A DNA stretch of 64,000 nt. Source: Paenibacillus paridis. Lineage in GTDB: Bacteria > Bacillota > Bacilli > Paenibacillales > Paenibacillaceae. Position numbers and translations under genes: made by a program. Every line of letters starts with the position of its first letter. The first letter of the stretch is position 1. Shown piece by piece: positions 34,658 to 42,417 of the stretch. The notes under the pieces were generated by a model. The model did not search any database, was not told where the DNA came from, and saw only the letters and a list, made by a program, of their open reading frames with translations. Location: NCBI RefSeq assembly GCF_006345825.1, contig NZ_VCIX01000092.1, forward strand, positions 1,178,001 through 1,242,000, read 5' to 3'.

Positions 34658-36073
34658 GTGAGCGATGCCAATAGGGATATGACAAGCATTATTTTGGTGA
34701 CTTACAATCAGCTGGATTACACGAAGCAATGCGTGGAAAGCATCCAGCGTCATACGCAGCAAGGAAGCTACGAGCTGATAATAGTAGACAATGGATCAAC
34801 GGATGAGACGGTGCAATGGGCCAACAGCCAACCGGGCCTCCACGTTATCGCTAACGGTGCCAATGCCGGATTTCCAAAGGGCTGTAATATCGGCATTGCC
34901 GCAGCTTCAGGGGAACATCTGCTGCTGCTCAATAACGACACCGTTGTGACACCGGGCTGGTTGGATGGATTAAAGCGCGGCTTGCTAAGCGATGAAATGA
35001 TTGGGGCCGTTGGTCCCGTGACTAATTCAGCGGCTTACTGGACGGCAATTCCCGTCTCTTATGCAACAATAGAGGAAATGGAGTTGTTTGCTTCCGCGAT
35101 GCACGCCTTTCCCGACCGCTCGAAGTGGGAGGAGCGGGTGAAGCTGGTGGGCTACTGCCTGTTAATTAAGCGGGAGGCATGGGAGCGGGTTGGGCCGCTG
35201 GATGAGACCTTTGGAATGGGCAACTTCGAGGATGATGACTACAGTATCCGGCTGAGGCTGGCAGGATATAAGCTGCTGCTGTGCGGAGATACGTTTATTC
35301 ATCATTATGGCAGCATGACCTTCGGCTCCGATCTAGAGAAGTTTCGAGAGGGGTTTCGAAGAAATGGCGAGATTTTTCGGGCAAAATGGGGCTTTCACCC
35401 GAGCGAAGCGACATCGATGCGAACGGATATTAGCGCGGTCATCCAGCGTGAATCCCACGGCTTTAAACGCGAGGGCGGAGCCTATATGGAAATTGGCTGC
35501 GGCTGTGGAGCTACGATACTTAATATAAAGAACCGATTCCCTGCCGCAAAATGGTACGGTGTAGAGCGCAACGAGCTGGCTGCTAGAGTAGCTGAATCCT
35601 CGAACATTACCGTGTTTCGCTCGGGTGAGCTGGAGGATTGGACGCTGCCTGCCGAGGGGCTAAGCGGCATTATCGTCGGTGATGCCCACGCCTATGGTAC
35701 GCCGGAAGCGCTAAAGCGATTGGTTCGGTTGCTGAAACCCGGAGGCTGGCTCGTTGGCTCTTTTGCAAACCGCTTTTATTTTGAGAATATCCGGCAATAT
35801 TTAGACCCGGCGAATGTAAATGCACAGCGTCAGGTGAGCACTCAGTACACCGTGAAGCAGGCCAACCAGTTATATGAGCAGGCTGGTTTTACCTTTGTGA
35901 AGGTTACGTTGGAGGAAAAAAAACCACCGGAGCAGCTTGACTATATCCGGCAGTTGGAGCAAGTCACGGATGCCGCTATCCATAATGAGCTTGCTTCACC
36001 CTATTTGCTTGCGTACGGACGGACGGCTCTTACCAATCAGGAACAAGAGGCGGAGAGCGCGGAAGAGAGCTGA
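34658..36073 (+). CDS. Glycosyltransferase family 2 fused to a SAM methyltransferase
   Basis: A 471-residue two-domain protein. Residues 1-250 form a GT-A family 2 glycosyltransferase with SIILVTYNQLDYT, IIVDNGSTDET, the LLNNDTVV metal site and the late acceptor region FEDDDYSIRL. Residues about 265-440 form a class I methyltransferase with EIGCGCGATI and LLKPGGWLVG. The start is GTG 34658 behind GAGGGGGAT; the TTG at 34643 overlaps that site. It follows the ger operon by about 155 bases, so a role in spore-surface glycan is possible, but that is inference. Confidence 0.85.
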   Translation: MSDANRDMTSIILVTYNQLDYTKQCVESIQRHTQQGSYELIIVDNGSTDETVQWANSQPGLHVIANGANAGFPKGCNIGIAAASGEHLLLLNNDTVVTPGWLDGLKRGLLSDEMIGAVGPVTNSAAYWTAIPVSYATIEEMELFASAMHAFPDRSKWEERVKLVGYCLLIKREAWERVGPLDETFGMGNFEDDDYSIRLRLAGYKLLLCGDTFIHHYGSMTFGSDLEKFREGFRRNGEIFRAKWGFHPSEATSMRTDISAVIQRESHGFKREGGAYMEIGCGCGATILNIKNRFPAAKWYGVERNELAARVAESSNITVFRSGELEDWTLPAEGLSGIIVGDAHAYGTPEALKRLVRLLKPGGWLVGSFANRFYFENIRQYLDPANVNAQRQVSTQYTVKQANQLYEQAGFTFVKVTLEEKKPPEQLDYIRQLEQVTDAAIHNELASPYLLAYGRTALTNQEQEAESAEES

Positions 36074-36141
36074 ACGGGTGTAGTCGCAGTGCCGTGTCGG
36101 AAGAAAAAAAGAGCGGAAGGGGAAAGCTTTTTGAAAAAAAA

Positions 36142-36170
36142 CTGACATGGTGGCTGCGGTTTGTTATAGT
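36142..36170 (+). promoter_or_regulatory. Sigma-A promoter of the thiamine operon
   Basis: CTGACA, a 17-base spacer, then TATAGT at 36165-36170. Transcription would begin near 36178, giving a leader that includes the whole TPP riboswitch. Confidence 0.7.
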
Positions 36171-36199
36171 ATAAAATAGATTGACGAAACCGAATATGT

Positions 36200-36300
36200 T
36201 CTGGGGAGCTGGTTTGGCCGGCTGAGAGGGAATTAGCGATACAATTCCGACCCGTTAAACCTGATCTGGATAATGCCAGCGTAGGGACAGAAGCTCTTGT
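36200..36300 (+). promoter_or_regulatory. TPP riboswitch (THI box)
   Basis: The leader carries the thiamine-pyrophosphate aptamer: GGGGAGCT on the 5' side, the invariant GGCTGAGAGGG, and later ACCCGTTAAACCTGATCTGG followed by ATAATGCCAGCGTAGGGA. Together these are the pyrimidine and pyrophosphate sensor helices of the THI box. Expected effect: when thiamine pyrophosphate is plentiful the downstream terminator forms and the five-gene operon is switched off. Confidence 0.96.
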
Positions 36301-36366
36301 TTAAGGAATGCTTGAAGGTTAGATTCAAGCGTTGCCTGAATAATTAGCTGCGCAGCCGATGATATG

Positions 36367-36399
36367 GCGTCCTCCGGATTGGGAGGGCGCTTTTTTTTT
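36367..36399 (+). terminator. Riboswitch expression-platform terminator
   Basis: GCGTCCTCC pairs with GGAGGGCGC (one G-U pair) followed by nine T at 36391-36399. It lies between the TPP aptamer and thiY, so it is the regulated terminator. Confidence 0.9.
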
Positions 36400-36487
36400 G
36401 ATGTCCAGCATGGGTTTGGCCAACCGGACCGGAATGAGGCTTCGTCGCTAGAACAAATAGACGGAATGAGAGGGGAACAAACACATC

Positions 36488-37534
36488 ATGAATCAGAGGA
36501 AAGCAAGAAAAGGCTCGTGGAAAATGATCGCGGCGATGCTAGTGTTCGTTATGGCACTTGCAGGCTGTGGCGCGGCAAACAATAAACCGGCTGAAAGCGA
36601 GAAGCCGCAGGGGCAAGAAGGTGCAGTGGACAAGCCGCTTGAGAAAGTGCAGGTGGTGCTCGACTGGACGCCAAATACGAACCATACCGGACTTTATGTC
36701 GCTAGAGATAAAGGTTTCTTCAAGGAACAGGGCCTCGATGTTGAAATCATTCAGCCAGGACAAAGCGGCGCGGATCAAATGGTCGCCTCCGGCAAAGTGC
36801 AATTCGGCGTAAGCTATCAGGAATCCGTCACGATGGCAAGGATTGAAGGCGTTCCGCTTGTATCGATCGCGGCGGTCATTCAGCATAACACCTCTGGCTT
36901 TGCTTCGCCGCTGGCGAAGGGGATCGATTCGCCAGAGAAGTTCGAAGGCAAAACATACGGCGGCTGGGGTGCTCCGGTAGAAGAGGCAGTCATTCAATCT
37001 ATCATGCAAGAAAAAGGCGCGGATGTCAGCAAGGTCAACCTAATCAGCATTGGCGATAGTGACTTCTTTACAGCAGTGAAGCGGGATATTGATTTTGCTT
37101 GGATTTATTACGCTTGGACCGGTGTGGAGGCGGAGCTGCGCGGAGAGAAGATCAACATGGTCTATTTGACGGATTACAGTGACAAGCTGGATTATTATAC
37201 GCCGGTTTTGACAACAAACGAATCTCTGATCCAGGAAAAGCCGGACTTAGTTAAAGCGTTCACGGCGGCGGCAGCGAAAGGTTACGAGTTTGCGATCGGA
37301 AATCCCGAGGATGCGGCTGAGATTCTGATTGCGGCGGAGCCGGATTTGAATGCAGATCTTGTACGTGCCAGCCAAAAGTGGCTTAGCCCGAAATATCAGG
37401 ATGACGCAGCCAAGTGGGGCGAACAGAAGCTAAGCGTCTGGGAAAATTACGCGAGCTGGATGTACGAGCACAAGCTGCTGGAGAAGGAGCTTGAGCCGGA
37501 AAAAGCGTTTACGAACGAGTTTTTGCCCGAATAG
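36488..37534 (+). CDS. thiY: Thiamine-precursor ABC transporter substrate-binding lipoprotein (ThiY family)
   Basis: A 348-residue lipoprotein with lipobox LAGC (Cys27) and the NMT1/THI5-like fold. The segment DWTPNTNHTGLYVA is the hallmark of ThiY, which binds formylaminopyrimidine, a breakdown product of thiamine that can be salvaged to the HMP moiety. The control by a TPP riboswitch and the adjacent permease and ATPase support uptake of a thiamine-related pyrimidine. Which exact ligand it prefers cannot be decided. ATG 36488 follows AGAGGGGAAC. Confidence 0.9.
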   Translation: MNQRKARKGSWKMIAAMLVFVMALAGCGAANNKPAESEKPQGQEGAVDKPLEKVQVVLDWTPNTNHTGLYVARDKGFFKEQGLDVEIIQPGQSGADQMVASGKVQFGVSYQESVTMARIEGVPLVSIAAVIQHNTSGFASPLAKGIDSPEKFEGKTYGGWGAPVEEAVIQSIMQEKGADVSKVNLISIGDSDFFTAVKRDIDFAWIYYAWTGVEAELRGEKINMVYLTDYSDKLDYYTPVLTTNESLIQEKPDLVKAFTAAAAKGYEFAIGNPEDAAEILIAAEPDLNADLVRASQKWLSPKYQDDAAKWGEQKLSVWENYASWMYEHKLLEKELEPEKAFTNEFLPE

Positions 37535-37613
37535 AGCATTGGGTACCGACGATCAGAGAGGATGAAGCGGCTTAGCCGCATAGATCGACAACAAAGAGAA
37601 AGAAGGAATGGAA

Positions 37614-37916
37614 ATGGCAAACGCACTAGTAAGCATACAAATCTTGCCGACCACGCCCGGCGGCGAGAGCGTCCTGCCTTATGTGGATAAGGCGATAGAC
37701 ATCATTAAAGCAGCAGGGGTGCCGTACCGCGTTGCTCCGCTGGAAACGACAATGGAGGGCGAGCTTAGCCATCTGCTAGGCGTTGTTCAGTCGATGAGCG
37801 AGGCCATGGCGGAAATGGGCTGTCCGTCCGTTATTTCGCAAGTGAAAATTTACTACAATCCGGCAAAGGGAGCTTCTATGGGCAGGCTGCTGGAGAAATA
37901 TCCAGATGGACAATAA
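37614..37916 (+). CDS. Thiamine-binding protein, MTH1187/YkoF-like
   Basis: A 100-residue protein of the MTH1187/DUF77 family, small ferredoxin-like proteins related to the thiamine-binding YkoF domain. It shows VSIQILPTTPGG at the start, AIDIIKAAGVPYRVAPLETTMEGE in the middle and a C-terminal GCPSVISQVKIYYNP. It probably binds thiamine or a pyrimidine in the cytoplasm. The start ATG 37614 was preferred over 37608, because AGAAGGAA is too close to the first. It overlaps the permease gene by 11 bases. Confidence 0.85.
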   Translation: MANALVSIQILPTTPGGESVLPYVDKAIDIIKAAGVPYRVAPLETTMEGELSHLLGVVQSMSEAMAEMGCPSVISQVKIYYNPAKGASMGRLLEKYPDGQ

Positions 37917-38682
37917 ACGCAAAAGCTTTTGGTCAAAGCTCTGGCCCCCGGCGCTTTTGCTAATTATTCTGTTAGGGTGCTGGCAGGGCGCATTAGAGCT
38001 TGGCATTCTAAAGGAATGGATGGTTCCATCGCCTGTCATGATCATAGAAGAGGCCATTCGGATTTGGCCAAGGCTAATGGAACATACGGAAGCAACCGTG
38101 CAGCTGACACTGCTTGGGTTTGCTGGGGGAACGGCGGTGGGCTTTGTGCTCGCCGCTTTGCTGCATTTAATTCCCGGAGTCCGTACAGCCGTCTATCCGC
38201 TGCTCGTTTTATCGCAAAATGTGCCTGTGATCGCCATTGCACCGATTTTGACAATGCTTCTTGGTTGGGGACTGCTGCCCAAAGTCTTGCTTGTTATGAT
38301 GGTTTGTTTCTTCCCCATAACGGTAGCTATGCTCGGCGGCTTGATGAATACGGATCAACCACTTCGCAATTATTTGCAAATGATCGGTATCCGCAAGTGG
38401 AAGTTGTTCTGGAAGCTGGAGCTTCCGCATGCTATTGTCCATTTGTTTTCCGGCCTCAAAATTGCGGCCTCTTATAGCGTGCTGAGTGCGGTCGTGGCAG
38501 AATGGCTAGGCACCAATAAGGGACTGGGGGCGTTTATGCTCATTTCATCCAAAGGGTTTAAGCCGGATCGCGTATTTGCGGCAGTTTTTATTATAGTCGT
38601 GCTTAGCTTGACGTTATTTGGGCTTATTGCTCTGGCAGAACGCCTAGTTATCCGTTGGCGCCCAGAGAAAGAGGGGAGGTAG
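37906..38682 (+). CDS. thiX: Thiamine-precursor ABC transporter permease (ThiX family)
   Basis: A 258-residue membrane permease of the BPD/SsuC-like type with about six helices. The ATPase-contacting EAA-like loop is visible as IGIRKWKLFWKLELPHA in the second half. It overlaps the preceding gene by 11 bases and lies 3 bases before the ATPase gene, so the operon is translationally coupled. With ThiY and ThiZ it forms a likely importer of a thiamine pyrimidine precursor. Confidence 0.9.
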   Translation: MDNKRKSFWSKLWPPALLLIILLGCWQGALELGILKEWMVPSPVMIIEEAIRIWPRLMEHTEATVQLTLLGFAGGTAVGFVLAALLHLIPGVRTAVYPLLVLSQNVPVIAIAPILTMLLGWGLLPKVLLVMMVCFFPITVAMLGGLMNTDQPLRNYLQMIGIRKWKLFWKLELPHAIVHLFSGLKIAASYSVLSAVVAEWLGTNKGLGAFMLISSKGFKPDRVFAAVFIIVVLSLTLFGLIALAERLVIRWRPEKEGR

Positions 38683-38685
38683 CGA

Positions 38686-39486
38686 ATGCGAAGCAGGAAC
38701 GACAATCAAGCGATGACGCTTCAGGTGAATAATATACGAAAACAATTTGGCAAAGGGAACGAGAGCAAACAGGTGCTGGGAGGATTAACCTTTTCGGTAG
38801 CGGATGGAGAGTTCGTATCCATTATCGGCCCGTCAGGCAGCGGAAAAACGACGCTCTTTCAAGTCATCGGCGGGTTGGAGCGGCCATCGGAAGGCGAAAT
38901 CTGGATTGACGGAAAGAAGGCGAATGGCGAGCGCGGCCATATTTCATATATGCCGCAGCAGTCGTCGCTATTGCCCTGGCAAACCGTGGCCGGGAATATC
39001 GAGCTGGCTTTGACAATATCGGGGGTCAACGGCAAATTGGCCAAAGAGCAGACGAGAGAATGGCTGGACCGCATTGGCTTGACAGAATATGCGAAGGCCT
39101 ACCCGCATGTACTCTCCGGCGGCATGCAGCAGCGGATTTCGTTTTTGCGAGCATTGCTTGCGCCGCAGCGCCTAATGCTGCTGGATGAGCCGTTTGGCGC
39201 TTTGGATGCTCTTACGCGCGTGCAAATGCAGCAATGGCTGATGTCCATCTGGGAGCAAAACCGCAGGTCTGTCTTGCTTGTGACGCACAGCATCGAGGAG
39301 GCCCTGTATTTATCCGATCGGGTCATTGTGCTTTCAGCCTCGCCAGCGACTGTGCTGGAGGAGTTTCATATTCCATTTGAGCGTCCGCGGCAGGAAGAAA
39401 TCTGGTCCGATTCGAGGTTTATTATGCTGAAGCAGCGTATTTATGAGCTGTTGAGGTTTGGCACAGAAGGAGGGCGAGAACGATGA
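38686..39486 (+). CDS. thiZ: Thiamine-precursor ABC transporter ATPase (ThiZ family)
   Basis: A 266-residue ABC ATPase. Walker A is GPSGSGKTT, the Q-loop is MPQQS, the signature is LSGGMQQR, Walker B is LMLLDEPFGALD and the H-loop histidine lies in VTHSIEEA. It energises uptake through ThiX. The ribosome site GAGGGGAGG precedes ATG 38686. It overlaps the TatD-like gene by 4 bases. Confidence 0.91.
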   Translation: MRSRNDNQAMTLQVNNIRKQFGKGNESKQVLGGLTFSVADGEFVSIIGPSGSGKTTLFQVIGGLERPSEGEIWIDGKKANGERGHISYMPQQSSLLPWQTVAGNIELALTISGVNGKLAKEQTREWLDRIGLTEYAKAYPHVLSGGMQQRISFLRALLAPQRLMLLDEPFGALDALTRVQMQQWLMSIWEQNRRSVLLVTHSIEEALYLSDRVIVLSASPATVLEEFHIPFERPRQEEIWSDSRFIMLKQRIYELLRFGTEGGRER

Positions 39487-40355
39487 GTGGAAAATCGGAT
39501 GAGCAAAATAGGATGAAGATGAAAGCAGGAATAGCACCTCATTCTCAAGCTTGCATCGATTCCCACGTGCACGTTGATTTATATGATGAGCAGGAACGAG
39601 ACAAGCTGCTGGAGAACGCCTTCAGCGAGGGGGTGGCGGCTGTGGTGGCAGTCTCGATGCATTTGCAATCGGCAGTCTTAAACAGGGCGATCGCAGGGCG
39701 TTATCCGGGAAAGGTCTATCCTGCTTACGGCTTCCATCCAGAGCAGCCGATTCCATCCGAAGAGGAATTAATGAGGCTGTTTGATTGGATTCGTGAGCGT
39801 TATGAAGCAGAAGAGCAGTTTGCGATCGGTGAGGTCGGTCTGCCTTATTATACGCGAACAGAAGCGGAAGCGGCTAAGGCAAACCAAGAGGGGCACCTCT
39901 TCGATGAACGGCCTTATTTGGCGCTTCTTGAGCGTTTCGCCGCACTTGCCGCAGAGCTGGACCTACCGATTATCTTGCATGCGGTCTACGAGGATGCTGC
40001 TAAAGCATGCGATATTCTGGAAAAATACAACGTGCGAAAAGCCCATTTTCATTGGTTTAAAGGAAGTGCCGAGGTCGTTCGTCGAATGGCGGCGCGCGGT
40101 TATATGGTTTCGGTTACGCCGGATGTAGCCTACGAGGAGGAGATCCGGCATCTGGTTATGCAGTATCCCCTTGAACAGCTCATGGTGGAAACGGACGGTC
40201 CCTGGCCATTTGAGGGCCCCTATGCCGGACAGCCTACACGGCCTGCGATGGCTGCCGATGCCGCTAAGCATATCGCCGAAATCAAAAAGCTGCCAGCGGA
40301 TAAGGCAGCCGAGCAATTGCTTGCCAATACACGTCGTTTTTATGGCATAGAGTAG
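39483..40355 (+). CDS. TatD family metal-dependent hydrolase
   Basis: A 290-residue TIM-barrel hydrolase of the TatD group. Metal ligands are visible: HVHVD near residue 28, GEVGL, LHA, FHWF and the final ETDGPW aspartate. TatD proteins are usually described as metal-dependent nucleases. Here the gene is the last of a TPP-riboswitch-controlled operon, overlapping thiZ by 4 bases (ATGA), so an amidohydrolase step in thiamine-pyrimidine salvage is a fair alternative. The position suggests it acts on the imported compound, but that is inference. Confidence 0.88.
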   Translation: MSGKSDEQNRMKMKAGIAPHSQACIDSHVHVDLYDEQERDKLLENAFSEGVAAVVAVSMHLQSAVLNRAIAGRYPGKVYPAYGFHPEQPIPSEEELMRLFDWIRERYEAEEQFAIGEVGLPYYTRTEAEAAKANQEGHLFDERPYLALLERFAALAAELDLPIILHAVYEDAAKACDILEKYNVRKAHFHWFKGSAEVVRRMAARGYMVSVTPDVAYEEEIRHLVMQYPLEQLMVETDGPWPFEGPYAGQPTRPAMAADAAKHIAEIKKLPADKAAEQLLANTRRFYGIE

Positions 40356-40462
40356 CGTTATTCCTGCCGCTTTGTCCATGGCGCTTGTAACTTTTGCTGC
40401 ATACACAAATAAGGACAGGTAAGATTACAGGCCTTAACAAGCGGCAGAAGGGAGTCATGCGA

Positions 40463-41242
40463 ATGGCACAGCTGACAAGGGATCAATTTATAGCGATATT
40501 GGTACCGACGGTTATACGGATAAGGCAAGAAGGCTCACCCATGTTTCCATCCGTTCGGCTAGCGCAAAACGTGCTTGAAACCGGAGGGGTTATTCACTCT
40601 TGGTACAACTTGGGCGGAATCAAGGTAGGCAGCGGGCAAACGAATGCCTATTGGCACGGAGAAGCGGTCGTGAAGGGCACCTGGGAGGTTGTGGACGGGC
40701 GAAATACGACTACGCGAGCTGCATTTCGGGCTTATAAAAGTGTTTATCATTTTTATAAGGACCTCGATCTGCTTCTCGCTACACCGCGGTACGAGCGTGT
40801 TCGCAAAGCAGCAACGCCAGAAGCGCAAGCCGATATGCTATTGGCATGCGGCTACGCGACGGACCCGGCTTATCCGGCGAAGCTAAAGGCGATTATCAAT
40901 CAATACAATTTGAAGCGATATGACGCCGCAGGCAATAAATTCGTGCCAAAGCCGGAGAAGCTGAAGGATGCAGAGAGGATCGCCGTTTTGTCTGACGGTG
41001 AATTTTTGTCTGACGGCTATTTGCTAAATGGAGTGACCTGGGTTCCTGCAAGGCTGGTTGGCGAAGCTCTAGGGGCAAAAATAGATTGGACTGGAACAAA
41101 GGTCACTGTAAACGGAAAAGAGCTTGAATCGATGTTGTCAGAAGCGACAGGTTATGTACCCATCCGTGCGCTTTCCACGGAGCTTGGGCAAGCGGCAACC
41201 TGGGATGCGGCTGCCCGCGCAATCTTGCTTGCGCCGCTGTAA
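40463..41242 (+). CDS. Glucosaminidase-domain protein with copper-amine-oxidase-like tail
   Basis: A 260-residue protein. Residues about 5-155 form a glucosaminidase (GH73, FlgJ-like) domain with the catalytic-glutamate region QNVLETGG, then WYNLGGIKVG and DLLLATPRYERV. The last 95 residues resemble a copper-amine-oxidase N-terminal-like domain common in Paenibacillus secreted proteins. No signal peptide is present, so export, if any, would need another route. The start ATG 40463 fits AGAAGGGAG; ATG 40457 is too close. It would cut N-acetylglucosamine bonds in peptidoglycan. Confidence 0.82.
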   Translation: MAQLTRDQFIAILVPTVIRIRQEGSPMFPSVRLAQNVLETGGVIHSWYNLGGIKVGSGQTNAYWHGEAVVKGTWEVVDGRNTTTRAAFRAYKSVYHFYKDLDLLLATPRYERVRKAATPEAQADMLLACGYATDPAYPAKLKAIINQYNLKRYDAAGNKFVPKPEKLKDAERIAVLSDGEFLSDGYLLNGVTWVPARLVGEALGAKIDWTGTKVTVNGKELESMLSEATGYVPIRALSTELGQAATWDAAARAILLAPL

Positions 41243-41253
41243 CTGGCCGCCAT

Positions 41254-41826
41254 TCAAGCTTGATCGAACACTTGAATAAGTGGCCAGCGCTGCTTCCAAT
41301 TTTTCCGTGCGATACGTTGTTCATAATACGATAGCCGTTCAGCGGAACCGGCAAAAAACGGCGTTGGCCTGACTTTCATTTGAATGGCATCTGCAATGCC
41401 GCAAGGGGCTGCCAATCGTACTTGATCGTCATCGTCTAGCGTTAGCCCTAGCGCTGTGGCAGTCTCAGGGAATTTGGACATGGCATCCGTACAGGAGAGA
41501 TAGGGCGGCGCTTGATCGATAAGATGCATCCGTGCTTCATTTTTGACAGACCAGGGGATATGAGGCTGGAGAACGCGAAGGCGCGCTTCCAGTCTCTTTT
41601 CCACGTCTTCCTCTATATTGCTGTCATCGAAATAGATAACATCCACATCGGGTGTAGCCGTCCTTTCGCGAAAGCCATGCAGCACGTCCCATATTTTGGA
41701 GCGAATAAAGCCGGCACAGACCCACCAATCGGGCAAATGCAATGTACTTACTGTTCTAAGAATGTCCATCATCCACTCGTCCTCCTGAACAAGTGCGAGG
41801 ATGTCATTCTCCGTGCGCAAATTCAT
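41254..41826 (-). CDS. Nucleotidyltransferase-fold family protein (NTP_transf_6 type)
   Basis: A 190-residue protein of a nucleotidyltransferase-like family (DUF925). The double aspartate motif TPDVDVIYFDD near residue 59 and the CAGFIRSKIWDVLHG segment are characteristic. Family members have no settled function. The start 41826 is set by AGGAGGCATTCC just upstream; the longer frame to 41925 runs into the terminator stem. It is convergent with the glucosaminidase gene, whose stop is only 11 bases away. Confidence 0.75.
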   Translation of the reverse strand: MNLRTENDILALVQEDEWMMDILRTVSTLHLPDWWVCAGFIRSKIWDVLHGFRERTATPDVDVIYFDDSNIEEDVEKRLEARLRVLQPHIPWSVKNEARMHLIDQAPPYLSCTDAMSKFPETATALGLTLDDDDQVRLAAPCGIADAIQMKVRPTPFFAGSAERLSYYEQRIARKNWKQRWPLIQVFDQA

Positions 41827-41871
41827 GGGAATGCCTCCTAAGGGGAAATGATAAAAATGATTTGGCCAAAA

Positions 41872-41913
41872 GAAACCGGCTTTCAGACCCTCGCGTGTCT
41901 GAAAGCCGGTTTC
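41872..41913 (-). terminator. Intrinsic terminator of the 52-residue membrane protein gene
   Basis: A perfect 16-bp stem, GAAACCGGCTTTCAGA with TCTGAAAGCCGGTTTC, followed on the minus strand by TTTT. It lies directly after the stop of the small gene at 41938-42096. Confidence 0.85.
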
Positions 41914-41937
41914 CTTGTCTGGCAACGAATATGCTGC

Positions 41938-42096
41938 TTATTTGCCTTTCCGGGAAGCAGCCCAGAAAGCGAGTATGATAAGTGGGATAAGAATGTACCA
42001 GGGAATGGTAATCGTGCCCCCAACGATAAGGGCCAGTGCCATAACTAAAATCACGCCAATAATAATGTACAAACAGCCTCTGCCGAATGTTTCCAT
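41938..42096 (-). CDS. 52-residue small membrane protein
   Basis: A short gene with a strong ribosome site (GGAGGCGATTGGCG before ATG at 42096). The product starts METFGRGCLYIIIGV, has two hydrophobic segments (about 9-27 and 31-46) and a basic end AASRKGK. It is followed at once by a strong terminator. It has no recognised family, but the promoter-proximal GGAGG, the compact fit and the terminator support a real gene. Confidence 0.65.
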   Translation of the reverse strand: METFGRGCLYIIIGVILVMALALIVGGTITIPWYILIPLIILAFWAASRKGK

Positions 42097-42271
42097 CGCC
42101 AATCGCCTCCTAAAGCTTCGGCTTTGCGGAGCAAAACCCTTTCCGTAAGCAGCTACCTCTTGAGAGTATATTCGTATATAACGTTTTTAGAGGCGATCGG
42201 GTTCCAAATAGTTGCAGCGACTAGCTCGAGACGACCCTGCATAACATGCCAAGGAAACGGAAGCCGGACAA

Positions 42272-42297
42272 AAAAATGGCCCACATCGCTGTGGGCC
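42272..42297 (-). terminator. Intrinsic terminator of the GH5 gene
   Basis: GGCCCAC (42278-42284) pairs with GTGGGCC (42291-42297). On the minus strand it is followed by ATTTTTTT (complement of 42271-42277). Confidence 0.85.
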
Positions 42298-42417
42298 GGT
42301 GTCCTAGATCTATATATCAACAGTGGGGTTGATGTCTTTTATTATAAAAAATGAACCTTAACTCAACATTAAAAATCTTTGTCGGTTTATTGAAGAACAA
42401 CCGCTCCAAATATTGGG

